A stretch of DNA of 64,000 bases from contig NZ_JAODVR010000002.1 of assembly GCF_025399835.1 (NCBI RefSeq), positions 62,001 through 126,000 of the forward strand. Direction: 5' to 3'. Positions 27,010 through 36,374 of the stretch are shown one piece after another (position 1 is the first letter of the stretch; the number at the start of each line of letters is the position of its first letter). A program made the position numbers and the translations under genes. Source of the DNA: Haloarchaeobius sp. HME9146. GTDB lineage: Archaea > Halobacteriota > Halobacteria > Halobacteriales > Natrialbaceae. Under the pieces are notes generated by a model. The model had not been told where the DNA came from, searched no databases, and saw only the letters and a list, made by a program, of their open reading frames with translations.

Positions 27010-28188
27010 ATGCCCAGAGCCGTATTCGACAGCAGTGAGTACGACCGTCGAATCGCCCGGACGAAAGAGCGGATGAGAGAGGAGGGGCTGGACGCGGTGT
27101 TCGTGAGCGACCCGGCCAACATGAACTACCTCACAGGGTACGACGGGTGGTCGTTCTACGTCCACCAGGGCGTCGTGGTCACCCAGGACCGGGACGAGCC
27201 GGTCTGGGTCGGTCGGGACATGGACGCGAACGGCTGTCGTGCGACGACCACGCTCTCCGAGGAGAGTATCCGTCCCTACAGCGACGACCACGTCCAGTCG
27301 CCCTACGACCTGCACCCGATGGACTTCGTTGCGACCGTCCTCGACGACCTCGGCGTGTCCGACGGGCGCATCGGGCTGGAGATGGACGCGTATTACTTCA
27401 CCGCGAAGTCGTACACCCGGCTCCAGAAGAACCTCCCCGAAGCGGAGTTCGAGGACACCACGCTGCTGGTCAACTGGCTCCGAATCAAGAAGTCCGACGC
27501 CGAGATCGAGTACATGCGCGAGGCGGCCCGCATCTCGGAGAACGCGATGCAGGCGGGCCTCGACGCTATCGAGGAGGGTGTCCCGGAGTACGAGGCCGCG
27601 GAGGCCATCTACTCGGCGCTCATCGACGGGACCGACGACTACGGCGGCGACTACCCCTCCATCGTGCCGCTGATGCCCTCGGGCGACCACACCGGGACGC
27701 CACACCTGACCTGGACCGACGAGGAGTTCCGGAACGGCGACCCGGTCATCATCGAGCTGTCGGGCTGTCGCCACCGGTATCACTCCCCGCTCGCTCGGAC
27801 GACGTACGTTGGCGAGCCCCCGCAGGAGATGCAGGAGCGCGCCGAAATCGTTGTCGAGGGGATCAATGCCGCACTGGACGCGGTCGAACCCGGTGTGACT
27901 GCGGAGTCGGTCGAGAAGGCCTGGCGCGATACCATCGCCAAGTACGACCTCGAGAAGGAGGATCGCATCGGCTACTCCATGGGCCTTGGCTACCCGCCGG
28001 ACTGGGGCGAGCACACCGCGAGCCTGCGCCCGGGTGACGAGACGGTGCTGGAGGAGAACATGACCTTCCACACCATCCCCGGGCTGTGGTTCGACGACTT
28101 CGGCGTCGAGCTGAGCGAGACGTTCGTCGTCACCTCGGACGGGGCCGAGCCGCTGGCCGACTTCCCGCGCCGACTGTTCACAGCCTGA
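27010..28188 (+). CDS. doeA: Ectoine hydrolase (DoeA/EutD-like, M24 peptidase fold)
   Basis: 392 residues. It carries the signature segments I know from bacterial Doe[18 protein letters not shown] (38-53), MDANG (71-75), [13 protein letters not shown] (94-106), [14 protein letters not shown] (122-135), [14 protein letters not shown] (212-225), [19 protein letters not shown] (327-345) and the end ADFPRRLF. As in DoeA, the M24 metal-binding Asp residues are replaced ([20 protein letters not shown]), setting it apart from Xaa-Pro peptidases. DoeA opens the ectoine ring to N-acetyl-2,4-diaminobutyrate in the cytoplasm. It is followed 2 bases later by glutamate dehydrogenase. Aminotransferase, M20 amidohydrolase and BCCT transporter genes nearby fit the same pathway. 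Alternative: an M24 hydrolase for a related cyclic amidine. Confidence 0.82.
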   Translation: MPRAVFDSSEYDRRIARTKERMREEGLDAVFVSDPANMNYLTGYDGWSFYVHQGVVVTQDRDEPVWVGRDMDANGCRATTTLSEESIRPYSDDHVQSPYDLHPMDFVATVLDDLGVSDGRIGLEMDAYYFTAKSYTRLQKNLPEAEFEDTTLLVNWLRIKKSDAEIEYMREAARISENAMQAGLDAIEEGVPEYEAAEAIYSALIDGTDDYGGDYPSIVPLMPSGDHTGTPHLTWTDEEFRNGDPVIIELSGCRHRYHSPLARTTYVGEPPQEMQERAEIVVEGINAALDAVEPGVTAESVEKAWRDTIAKYDLEKEDRIGYSMGLGYPPDWGEHTASLRPGDETVLEENMTFHTIPGLWFDDFGVELSETFVVTSDGAEPLADFPRRLFTA

Positions 28189-28190
28189 CC

Positions 28191-29483
28191 ATGCCGGAGA
28201 CAACCACGACCGACGAGGACGCGGCGGGCGGCGAGACGGAGCCAGAGTCCGCCCTGGCGACGGCACGCCGACAACTGGAGCGCGCAGCCGCACATGTCGA
28301 CGTCGACTCGGGCGTCGTCACGCGGCTGAAACATCCGACGAAGGTCCAGCAGGTCTCGGTCCCACTTCGACTCGACGACGGCTCGCTGGAGGTGTTCACG
28401 GGCTACCGCGCTCAGCACGACGACGTTCGCGGCCCGTACAAGGGCGGCCTGCGTTTCCATCCGGAGGTGACCGCCGACGAGTGCGTCGGGCTGTCGATGT
28501 GGATGACGTGGAAGTGCGCCGTCATGGACCTCCCGTTCGGCGGTGCCAAAGGCGGCGTCGCGGTCGACCCGAAGACGCTCTCGGACGAGGAGCGCGAACG
28601 GCTCACCCGGCGCTTCGCCGAGGAGTTACGTGACGTGGTCGGCCCGAAGAAGGACGTCCCCGCGCCGGACATGGGGACCGGCCCACAGGAGATGGCGTGG
28701 TTCATGGACGCCTACTCGATGCAGCAGGGTGAGACCACACCCGGCGTCGTGACCGGGAAGCCGCCGGTCATCGGCGGTTCCTACGGTCGCGAGGAGGCAC
28801 CGGGTCGGTCCGTCGCCATCGTCACGCGCGAGGCCATCGACTACTACGACTGGGACATCGAGGAGACGACGGTCGCGGTCCAGGGCTTCGGTTCGGTCGG
28901 TGCGAACGCCGCCAGGCTGCTGGACGACTGGGGCGCGAGCATCGTCGCCGTCTCGGACGTCGACGGCGCCATCTACGACCCGGACGGCCTCGACACGCAG
29001 GACGTAAAGGGCCACGACGAGCGTCCCGGCATGGTCTCGGGCTACGACGCTCCCCAGTCCATGACGAACGCGGAACTGCTCGAACTCGACGTGGACATCC
29101 TCATCCCCGCCGCGGTGGGCGAAGTCATCACCGCGGACAACGTCGACGATATCTCCGCGGAGATGGTCGTCGAGGGCGCGAACGGTCCCACGACGTTTGC
29201 CGCCGACACCATCCTCGAGGAGCGTGGAATCCCCGTAATTCCGGACATCCTCGCCAACGCCGGCGGGGTGACCGTCTCGTACTTCGAGTGGCTGCAGGAC
29301 ATCAACCGCCGCCAGTGGTCGCTCGAGCGCGTCCACGAGGAACTGGAACAGGAGATGCTCGACGCGTGGGATGCGGTCCGTGAGCACGTCGAAGCGGACG
29401 ACCTGACGTGGCGCGACGCGGCCTACGCGGTCGCACTCTCCCGTATCGGCGGCGCGAAGGAGACGCGCGGCCTCTGGCCCTGA
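28191..29483 (+). CDS. Glutamate dehydrogenase family (Glu/Leu/Phe/Val dehydrogenase)
   Basis: 430 residues. Catalytic region [13 protein letters not shown] and PFGGAKGGV (the lysines that bind and activate the 2-oxoacid), and a Rossmann motif [12 protein letters not shown]. Glutamate dehydrogenase turns glutamate into 2-oxoglutarate and ammonia (or the reverse) with NAD(P). Starting two bases after doeA, it is almost certainly co-transcribed. In this place it would recycle the glutamate produced by the neighbouring aminotransferases and release ammonia. An upstream in-frame extension into doeA is not used. Confidence 0.92.
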   Translation: MPETTTTDEDAAGGETEPESALATARRQLERAAAHVDVDSGVVTRLKHPTKVQQVSVPLRLDDGSLEVFTGYRAQHDDVRGPYKGGLRFHPEVTADECVGLSMWMTWKCAVMDLPFGGAKGGVAVDPKTLSDEERERLTRRFAEELRDVVGPKKDVPAPDMGTGPQEMAWFMDAYSMQQGETTPGVVTGKPPVIGGSYGREEAPGRSVAIVTREAIDYYDWDIEETTVAVQGFGSVGANAARLLDDWGASIVAVSDVDGAIYDPDGLDTQDVKGHDERPGMVSGYDAPQSMTNAELLELDVDILIPAAVGEVITADNVDDISAEMVVEGANGPTTFAADTILEERGIPVIPDILANAGGVTVSYFEWLQDINRRQWSLERVHEELEQEMLDAWDAVREHVEADDLTWRDAAYAVALSRIGGAKETRGLWP

Positions 29484-29494
29484 GGTAGGGTCGG

Positions 29495-29505
29495 ATTCTT
29501 TTTCG
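29495..29505 (+). terminator. T-rich terminator after glutamate dehydrogenase
   Basis: ATTCTTTTTCG starts 12 bases after the stop of the doeA-gdh unit. Archaeal termination commonly uses such T tracts. It lies in the convergent spacer with the FAD/Fe-S oxidase. Confidence 0.5.
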
Positions 29506-29519
29506 AAGAAATCGACTTG

Positions 29520-32500
29520 CTACTGCTGGAGCGCCTCTGCCAGCTTCTCGACTGGGTGTGGCGGCTCCGGCGCGGACTCGTCCCGGTCCCCGAGCTGGGT
29601 TCGGCACGAGGCTCCGGGTGCGACGACGGTGTCGCCCTGGCTCTCGTCGACCTGGTCGAACAGAATCTTGCCGATGGCCTCGCTCATCGAGTAGTGCTCG
29701 GCCTCGTAGCCGAAGCTGCCGGCCATGCCACAGCACCCCGAATCCAGTGGGTCGACCCGGTAGCCGGCACGCCGCAGGACGCCGACAGCATGGTGGTCCT
29801 TCCGGGTCGCCTTCTGGTGGCAGTGGCCGTGGTAGGTGAGATGCTCGTCGGGGGCTTCCGTCGACAGGTCCGCGACGAGGCGGTCGGAATCGAGGTACTC
29901 CATGATGCCGTAGGTGTTGTTCGCGACGGTGTCGACGGCATCGGTGGAGACCCCGGCGTCGCCGTCACCGAGCAGGTCGCGGTAATCGGACTGGAGCATC
30001 ACGGCGTCGGAGGGTTCGACCAGGACCACGTCCCAGCCATCTTCGACCTTCGGCGCGAGCACCGAGACGTTCGTCGCGGCGCGCTCGCGGGACCGGTCGA
30101 GGAAGCCCTTGGAGTGTGCGGGGCGACCAGTCGAGGTCACATCGTCCGGAATCTGGACATGGACCTGGGCCGCCTCCAGGACGCGAACTGCAGCCTTCCC
30201 GGCTTCAGGGTGGTTGTAGTTTGTGTAGGTGTCGGGGAACAGGAGCACCTTCCGGCTCGCCTCGGCTTCCGAGACGCGGCAGCCACCCCGGCTCTCGAAC
30301 CAGTCTTCGAGGGATTCCCGGTGGAACGTCGGTAGGTTACGCTCGCTGGCGATGCCCAGTACTTTCTCGCTGACGAGGTCGGCACCCGGCACGTTCTGGG
30401 CCCAGTTCGAGACTGGGGCGAGGGCCGAGCCGAGCCTGTTGAGGCGGTCGACCTCGGCGAACAGGCGGTCCCGGAGGCTCGCGCCCTCCTGCTGGTGGTG
30501 GGCGTGTTCGACCTCGGCCTTGAGCTTCGCCATGTCGACCTCGCTCGGGCAGTCGTGCTTGCAGCCCTTGCAGCCGACGCAGAGGTCCATGGCCTCGCGC
30601 ATGAACTCGGTGTCCTCGGCGTCCGCGGGGAGGTCGCCGCTCATCGCCTGCCGGAGCATGTTCGCCCGGCCGCGGGTGGAGAGGCTCTCCTCCTCGGCGG
30701 CGCGGTATGTCGGGCACATCACACCACCACGGGTGTCCTGGTGGCCGCGACAGCCGGCGCAGCCGTGGCAGAGTTCGGCCATCCCCTGGAAGCCGTTCTC
30801 GGTGTCCCAGGCTAGCTCGGGTTCGAAGTCCGGTTCGAACTCGTAGTCGGGGTCGAACCGGAGGTTCTCGGTCATGCTGGCGGTCCGGGCTCTGGACGGC
30901 GCGGCGTCGTCGGACCGACCGACGACCTGTCCCGGGTTCAATAGCCAGTCCGGGTCGAACGCGGTCTTGAGGTCCTGGAACGTGCGCCAGAGCCGGTCGC
31001 CGTACAGCTTCTGGTTCCACTGTGTCCGGGCGCGGCCGTCGCCGTGCTCCCCAGACACCGAGCCGCCGACCTCGACCACGAAGTCGGTTATCTCGTCGGC
31101 GATGGTCTCGAAGGAGTCCAGCCCCTCGACGGTCTTCGTGTTCACCAGCGGGCGGACGTGCAGCACGCCCGGCCCGGCGTGGGCGTAGAAGCTGGTTCGC
31201 GCGTCGTGTTCGTCGATGACCTCGCGGAAGCGTTCGACGTACTCGGGGAGTTGTTCCGGGGGAATCGCGCAGTCCTCGATGAACGAGATGTGCTTCTCGT
31301 CGGTCGTCCGCGAGAGCAGGATGGGTGCGGCCGCCTTGCGCATCTTCCACAGCCCGGCGCGCGCCTCGGCGTCGTGGGCCTCCAGGGCATCGAAGGCGCG
31401 GGCGTCAGCTGCCTGCTCGACACCCTCGGTGGGAGTCGCTTCGGGCTCCACGCCGGGAACGCGTGCCGCGAGCAGGTCAGCGACCTGCTGACGGCCATGT
31501 TCGTCGGAGTCGGCGTAGAACTCGACGAGCAGTGCACCTCGCGTGCCGTCGGGCAACGAGGCGGCCACGTCGTGGAACTCGGCGGTGTCCAGCGCGAGGT
31601 CGATGAGCACGTCGTCGATGAGTTCGACAGCGGCCGGGTCGTGGTCGAGGATGGGGGCCACGTCGGCTGCCGCGTCGAACACGTCCTCGTAGGTGAGCAG
31701 CGCGACTGCCTTCGTCTCCGGGACCGGTTCCAGTGACACGGTCGCCTCGGTAACGACTGCGAGTGTTCCTTCGCTCCCAGCGAGCAGTCGGGCGAGATTC
31801 ACGCTCCCGGGCTCGCAGGCGGGGTCGATACCCGACCCGTCGGCAGTCGGGCGTTCTCCTCGAGCTTCGTCGACCAGCATGTCGAGGTTGTACCCAGAGA
31901 CGTTCCGCTTCAGGTCGGGGTACCGGGCGTCTATCTCGTCGGATTCCTCGTCGAGGATCCGGACGACCTCCCCGTAGATGCGCGGGAGGAGGGGACTCGG
32001 TGGGCCGTCTTCTCCCCACGCGTCGGCATCGGGGTCGGCCTTCGCCCGGAGTTCGTCGACCGAGATCTCGCCGAAGCGGTGGACCGTCCCGTCCGCGAGG
32101 ACGACCTCTGCCTCCTCGATGTAGTGGTCGGTCTTCCCGTACACCAGTGAGTGCGCGCCGGTCGAGTTGTTGCCGATAGCGCCGCCCAGGACGCTCCGGT
32201 CGCCGGCGGCCGGGTCCGGCCCGAAGGTTAGCCCGTGCTCGGCGGCCGCGGCGTTCAGGTCGGCGAGGATTGCGCCGGCCTGGGCGGTCGCTTCTGTATT
32301 GTCGGAATCGACCGATTCGACCGAATCCATGTACCGCGAGAGGTCGAGCACGACAGCTTCGTTGACCGCCTGTCCGGCGAGACTCGTCCCGCCCCCGCGG
32401 GGGAGCACGGGAATCTCGCGCTCCGCACAGTACGACACCACACTGGCAACGTCGTCGGTCGACTTCGGCATGACCACGCCGATGGGCAACACCTCGTAAG

Positions 32501-32660
32501 CGGACGCATCGGTCGCGTACAGCTGGCGAGAGTACTCGTCGAAGCGAACGTCGCCCTCGACGCGCTCTTCGAGGTCAGCGACGAGTCCCGGGCGTTCGAC
32601 CTCGCCCCCGGTGTACTCGTAGTCGGCTCGTGGGTCGTCGGCCGGGTCCTGCGCCGCCAT
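29520..32660 (-). CDS. Fused FAD-linked 2-hydroxyacid (D-lactate/glycolate-type) dehydrogenase with Fe-S and CCG domains
   Basis: 1046 residues. N-terminal FAD_binding_4 domain (about 50-225; ISVLPRGGGTSL-type segment PVLPRGGGTSLAGQAV), FAD-oxidase C-terminal domain (about 290-570), an Fe-S region with CHGCAGC...MCP and CVGCKGCKHDCP (about 640-740), and a cysteine-rich CCG domain at the end (YHGHCHQKA, DSGCCGMAGSF). It unites in one chain what GlcD and GlcF do separately: oxidation of D-lactate, glycolate or another 2-hydroxyacid, with electrons passed through Fe-S clusters to a quinone or carrier. Cytoplasmic, probably membrane-associated. It starts three bases after the stop of the D-2-hydroxyacid dehydrogenase, so the two form an operon. 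Confidence 0.9.
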   Translation of the reverse strand: MAAQDPADDPRADYEYTGGEVERPGLVADLEERVEGDVRFDEYSRQLYATDASAYEVLPIGVVMPKSTDDVASVVSYCAEREIPVLPRGGGTSLAGQAVNEAVVLDLSRYMDSVESVDSDNTEATAQAGAILADLNAAAAEHGLTFGPDPAAGDRSVLGGAIGNNSTGAHSLVYGKTDHYIEEAEVVLADGTVHRFGEISVDELRAKADPDADAWGEDGPPSPLLPRIYGEVVRILDEESDEIDARYPDLKRNVSGYNLDMLVDEARGERPTADGSGIDPACEPGSVNLARLLAGSEGTLAVVTEATVSLEPVPETKAVALLTYEDVFDAAADVAPILDHDPAAVELIDDVLIDLALDTAEFHDVAASLPDGTRGALLVEFYADSDEHGRQQVADLLAARVPGVEPEATPTEGVEQAADARAFDALEAHDAEARAGLWKMRKAAAPILLSRTTDEKHISFIEDCAIPPEQLPEYVERFREVIDEHDARTSFYAHAGPGVLHVRPLVNTKTVEGLDSFETIADEITDFVVEVGGSVSGEHGDGRARTQWNQKLYGDRLWRTFQDLKTAFDPDWLLNPGQVVGRSDDAAPSRARTASMTENLRFDPDYEFEPDFEPELAWDTENGFQGMAELCHGCAGCRGHQDTRGGVMCPTYRAAEEESLSTRGRANMLRQAMSGDLPADAEDTEFMREAMDLCVGCKGCKHDCPSEVDMAKLKAEVEHAHHQQEGASLRDRLFAEVDRLNRLGSALAPVSNWAQNVPGADLVSEKVLGIASERNLPTFHRESLEDWFESRGGCRVSEAEASRKVLLFPDTYTNYNHPEAGKAAVRVLEAAQVHVQIPDDVTSTGRPAHSKGFLDRSRERAATNVSVLAPKVEDGWDVVLVEPSDAVMLQSDYRDLLGDGDAGVSTDAVDTVANNTYGIMEYLDSDRLVADLSTEAPDEHLTYHGHCHQKATRKDHHAVGVLRRAGYRVDPLDSGCCGMAGSFGYEAEHYSMSEAIGKILFDQVDESQGDTVVAPGASCRTQLGDRDESAPEPPHPVEKLAEALQQ

Positions 32661-32663
32661 CGC

Positions 32664-33635
32664 TTACCCCGAGTCGGGCGCGAGGACCTGGTTCTGGAGT
32701 TCCTCGCCCTCGTCGAGGCGGTCGAGGTTCTCCGCGACGATGTCGGCGAGGCGGTCCCAGTGCTTCGGCGTGTGCCCGCCGGTGTGAGGCGTGATGAGGC
32801 AGTTCTCGAGCCCCCAGAGCGGATGGTCTTCCGGGAGCGGTTCGGGCTCGGTCACGTCGACCGCCGCGCCGCGGATCTTGTTCGAGCGCAGGGCCGAGAC
32901 GAGTGCGTCAGTGTCGACGATGCCGCCGCGGGCCGTGTTCACGAGCACGGCATCAGTTTTCATCGTCGCGAACTCGTCCTCGCCGATGAGGCCACGGGTC
33001 AGGTCGTTCAGCGGGCAGGCGACGACGACGTAGTCGCTCCGGGCGAGCGCGTCGTGGACGTCGTCGCTGTCGAACCCGAGCACCTCGTCGGTCGGGCCGC
33101 CCTTCGAGGGCGTGTACCGGATGCCGATGGTGTCGACCTCGAAGCCCTGCAGGCGCTGGACCACGGCCTGCCCGATGGAGCCCAGTCCGATGACCGTCAC
33201 GGTGGAGTCGGTGAACTCCGAGGACTGGAAGTGCCGCCACTGCGATTGCTGCTTTCGCCGCCAGCCCTCGTGGAGGCGGCGGGCGAACACCAGCATGTTC
33301 CCGATGGCCTGCTCGGCGATACCGGGCGCGTGGATGCCCCCGGCGTTGGTGACCGCGACCCCGTGTTCTGCCAGCGTGTCCATGGGGACGTGGTCGGTGC
33401 CCGCGAAGGTGCACGCGAACAGTTCGAGGCCCTCGGCACGGTCGAGGAGGTCCTCCTCGACGGTGATGCCCGTGACGACCCGCGCCTCGGGTATCAGCTC
33501 ACGTTCTTGCTTCGGCGTGCGCGCCAGCGTGACCGTCCGGTCGTCCGGAAGCCGCTCGCGAAGCGCGTCTGCGTACGATTCCATCGAAAGCCCTTCCGTC
33601 CCCTCGCGGAGGACGACGACGTCAGTCTCTGTCAT
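32664..33635 (-). CDS. D-2-hydroxyacid dehydrogenase (NAD-dependent)
   Basis: 323 residues. NAD-binding Rossmann motif GLGSIGQAVVQRL (about 145-157), the R...E...H catalytic set (NTARGGIVD, VTEPEPLPEDHPLW, TPHTGGHTP). Family members reduce 2-oxoacids to D-2-hydroxyacids (lactate, glycerate, phosphoglycerate-like). ATG 33635 is chosen because it gives the normal N-terminus; the longer frame runs into the divergent M20 promoter. It is the first gene of the operon with the FAD/Fe-S oxidase, so the pair may interconvert or dispose of one 2-hydroxyacid. An ACACACAAC motif (33648-33656) lies in its leader. Confidence 0.88.
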   Translation of the reverse strand: MTETDVVVLREGTEGLSMESYADALRERLPDDRTVTLARTPKQERELIPEARVVTGITVEEDLLDRAEGLELFACTFAGTDHVPMDTLAEHGVAVTNAGGIHAPGIAEQAIGNMLVFARRLHEGWRRKQQSQWRHFQSSEFTDSTVTVIGLGSIGQAVVQRLQGFEVDTIGIRYTPSKGGPTDEVLGFDSDDVHDALARSDYVVVACPLNDLTRGLIGEDEFATMKTDAVLVNTARGGIVDTDALVSALRSNKIRGAAVDVTEPEPLPEDHPLWGLENCLITPHTGGHTPKHWDRLADIVAENLDRLDEGEELQNQVLAPDSG

Positions 33636-33780
33636 GGGTGGTGTGGAGTTGTGTGTAGCGCCAGCGCCGGGTCGTGGGCCCCGGAACCCGAGACCCACGG
33701 CTGGCGCGCAGCTATGAAATCGATGGACTGGCCACACCTTAGTCCTTTTGTGTAGTCGCTGTCCACGGAAACCGTTTACC

Positions 33781-33788
33781 GTTAAGTG
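33781..33788 (+). promoter_or_regulatory. TATA-like box of the M20 amidohydrolase gene
   Basis: GTTAAGTG 24-31 bases before ATG 33812. It supports this start over the in-frame ATG at 33797, which directly abuts a GGAGG run with no spacing. Confidence 0.45.
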
Positions 33789-33811
33789 GTTGGAGGATGT
33801 TACGTGGACAC

Positions 33812-35092
33812 ATGGCAGATGCTGTGCGAGCACGATTAGCGGAGCTTCGCCGCGACCTGCATCGCTACCCGGAGCCTGGCTGGTGCGAGTTCTGGACCAC
33901 CGCCCGGCTCGTTGAGGAGATACAGGCCATCGGCGTGGACGAACTCGCCGTCGGCGAGGAGGCGTACGACCCGGCCGAACGGATGGCCGTCCCCTCGGAG
34001 GACGAGCTCACGACGTGGTACCAGCGCGCGCTCGACCGTGGAGCCGACCCCGATATCCTCGAACACCTCCGGGGTGGGGAGACGGGCGCGGTCGCCGTCC
34101 TCGACCGCGGCGAGGGCCCGACGGTCGGGTTGCGCGTCGACATCGACGGGCTGTATATCGAGGAATCCGAGGACGGTGGGCACATCCCGGCCGTCGAGGA
34201 CTTCCGGTCCGAGACCGGTGAGACCATGCACGCCTGTGGGCACGACACCCACATGACGTGGGGGCTCGCGACCCTCGAGGCCATCAAGGAGAGCGACTTC
34301 TCGGGTCGCCTCGTGGTCTTCTTCCAGCCCGCCGAGGAGATATCGGGCGGTGGCGCACCCATGGCCAAGAGCGAGTACTGTGACGACATCGACTATCTCT
34401 TCGCAGTGCACGTCGGCCTCGACCACCCGACCGGGGAGGTCGTCGCCGGCATCGAGCGCCCGCTCGCGATGTGCCACGTCGACGTCGAGATCGAGGGCAC
34501 GTCGGCCCACGCCGGGAAGTCACCCGAGGAGGGGAGCAACGCCATCCAGGCGCTCGGGACGGCCATCGAGAACGTCTACGGCATCCCCCGCCACTCCGAC
34601 GGGATGACCCGCGTCAACGTCGGCCGGGTCGAGGGCGGCACCGCGAGTAACATCATCGCCGAGGAGGTCGAGGCGGTCGCCGAAGCCCGCGGCGAGACGA
34701 CCGAACTGATGGAGTACGCGAAGGCCGAACTCCGACGGAAGTTCGAGACCGCTGCCGAGATGCACGGCTGCGAGGCCGACGTCGACGTCGTGAGCGAGAG
34801 CCCGCGGGCCGACAGCGACCCCGAACTCGTCGACGTGGTGGCCGGAGTGGCCGAGGATGTCGACAGCGTCGAGAAAGTCCTCCCGACGGCCGACTTCGGG
34901 GCCAGCGAGGACGCGACCTTCCTCATGGAACGCGTCCAGGACGAGGGCGGGCTGGCGTGCTACTGCATCGTCGGCACCGACCACCCGACGAGCCACCATA
35001 CGCCCACCTTCGACGTGGACGAGCGCAGCCTCGACATGGGTGTCGAGGTGCTCACGAACTCTATCCTTAGCGTCGCGGAGGAGCGGCCATGA
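33812..35092 (+). CDS. M20-family amidohydrolase, AbgA-like
   Basis: 426 residues. The N-terminus LHRYPEPGWCEFWTTARLVEE and the long PSEDELTTWYQRALDRG insert are features of AbgA, the p-aminobenzoyl-glutamate hydrolase subunit. Metal and catalytic residues are present: Asp110, Asp112, Cys142-Gly-His144 (HACGHDTH), Glu175-Glu176 (QPAEE), a His in AVHVGL and a C-terminal His in SHHTPTF. The enzyme cleaves an amide to free an amino acid. In this locus a substrate such as N-acetyl-2,4-diaminobutyrate from the DoeA reaction is plausible (inference); AbgB is absent. It overlaps the threonine dehydratase start by four bases (ATGA). Confidence 0.85.
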   Translation: MADAVRARLAELRRDLHRYPEPGWCEFWTTARLVEEIQAIGVDELAVGEEAYDPAERMAVPSEDELTTWYQRALDRGADPDILEHLRGGETGAVAVLDRGEGPTVGLRVDIDGLYIEESEDGGHIPAVEDFRSETGETMHACGHDTHMTWGLATLEAIKESDFSGRLVVFFQPAEEISGGGAPMAKSEYCDDIDYLFAVHVGLDHPTGEVVAGIERPLAMCHVDVEIEGTSAHAGKSPEEGSNAIQALGTAIENVYGIPRHSDGMTRVNVGRVEGGTASNIIAEEVEAVAEARGETTELMEYAKAELRRKFETAAEMHGCEADVDVVSESPRADSDPELVDVVAGVAEDVDSVEKVLPTADFGASEDATFLMERVQDEGGLACYCIVGTDHPTSHHTPTFDVDERSLDMGVEVLTNSILSVAEERP

Positions 35093-36366
35093 GTCATGGA
35101 CAGGAGCAAGGAAACAGCGAGACCGTCCCGTCAGCAGCCGAGGTCGTGACCGACTCCGACGTCGAGGCGGCCAACGAGCGACTCGCCGACGTGGTCCACC
35201 AGACGCCGCTCGACGGGTCGTCCACCATCGCGGAACGGTGCGGCGCGGCCCGGGTCGACCTCAAGCTGGAGAACATGCAGCGCACCGGCTCGTTCAAGAT
35301 TCGCGGCGCGTACAACGCGATGGCGCAACTCCCCGAGTCGGTCCGTGAACGCGGTGTGGTCGCCTCCAGTGCCGGCAATCACGCCCAGGGTGTCGCGCTG
35401 GCAGGGCAACTGCTCGGCATCGACACGACCATCGTCGTCCCCGAGATCACCCCGGCCGCGAAGATAGAAGCGACCCGCGGCTACGGTGCCGAGGTCGTCG
35501 TCGAAGGCCGACAGTACGAGCGGTCCTACGAGTACGCGCTCGAACTCGCCGAGGAGGAGGGGCTGGAGTTCGTCCACCCGTTCGACGACCCGGACATCAT
35601 CGCCGGGCAGGGGACGGTCGGACTGGAGATTGTGGACGAGGCTCCCGACCTGGACACCGTGCTCGTCTCCATCGGAGGCGGCGGCCTCATCTCGGGCATC
35701 GCGACGGTCCTGAAGGCCCACGACCCCAACATTCGAGTCGTCGGCGTCCAGCCCGAAGGTGCGGCCCACGCGAAGCCATCGATGGATCAGGACGAGATTC
35801 ACATGCTCTCCGAGGTGGACACCGTGGCCGAGGGCATCGCGGACGCCCGGCTGCTGGAGCAGACCTTCGCGGTCCTCCGCGAGCGCGTCGACGACGTGGT
35901 GTCGGTGAGTGACAGGGACCTGACCGTGGCTTCGACGCTCCTTGCAGAGCGGGCGAAGACGGTCGCCGAGACGGCAGGCGCAGCACCGGTGGCGGCGCTG
36001 CTCTCCGAGGCGGTCGACGTCCAGGGTGAACACGTCGCGGCCATCGTCTCCGGTGGGAACGTCGACCTGACCGAGCACGCCGAGGTGACCCGGACTGGCC
36101 TCCACGAGCTTGGTCGCTACGTCGATGCGCGGCTCGAACTCCGCGGGTGGCCGACTGCGCTCGGAGCGGTCACCGAGGTGGTCGAGGAACAGGGCGCAGC
36201 ACTCGATACGGTCGAACGCGCGAGCCGCAAGGTGGCGGACGACCCGAACCGGGTTCCGGTCTCGGTCGGTCTCGCGGGCAGTGGTCCCGAACACCTGCGG
36301 AACGTCCTGGACTCGCTCGACGGACTCGACGGGGTCGATGTCGTCGAGAATAGTCTGGATAAGTAG
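35089..36366 (+). CDS. ilvA: Threonine/serine ammonia-lyase (PLP-dependent), IlvA-like
   Basis: 425 residues. The PLP lysine is Lys70 in RTGSFKIRG; the phosphate-binding glycine loop SIGGGGLISG lies near 198. A regulatory ACT-like domain follows at the C-terminus (about 335-425). The reaction is dehydrative deamination of threonine or serine to a 2-oxoacid and ammonia via an enamine. Translationally coupled to the M20 enzyme. In bacterial hydroxyectoine clusters a related lyase (EutB) occurs but is shorter and lacks the C-terminal domain; this could be the archaeal counterpart acting on 3-hydroxy-2,4-diaminobutyrate, or simply a catabolic threonine dehydratase. Confidence 0.87.
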   Translation: MSHGQEQGNSETVPSAAEVVTDSDVEAANERLADVVHQTPLDGSSTIAERCGAARVDLKLENMQRTGSFKIRGAYNAMAQLPESVRERGVVASSAGNHAQGVALAGQLLGIDTTIVVPEITPAAKIEATRGYGAEVVVEGRQYERSYEYALELAEEEGLEFVHPFDDPDIIAGQGTVGLEIVDEAPDLDTVLVSIGGGGLISGIATVLKAHDPNIRVVGVQPEGAAHAKPSMDQDEIHMLSEVDTVAEGIADARLLEQTFAVLRERVDDVVSVSDRDLTVASTLLAERAKTVAETAGAAPVAALLSEAVDVQGEHVAAIVSGGNVDLTEHAEVTRTGLHELGRYVDARLELRGWPTALGAVTEVVEEQGAALDTVERASRKVADDPNRVPVSVGLAGSGPEHLRNVLDSLDGLDGVDVVENSLDK

Positions 36367-36374
36367 CGCTCTTT

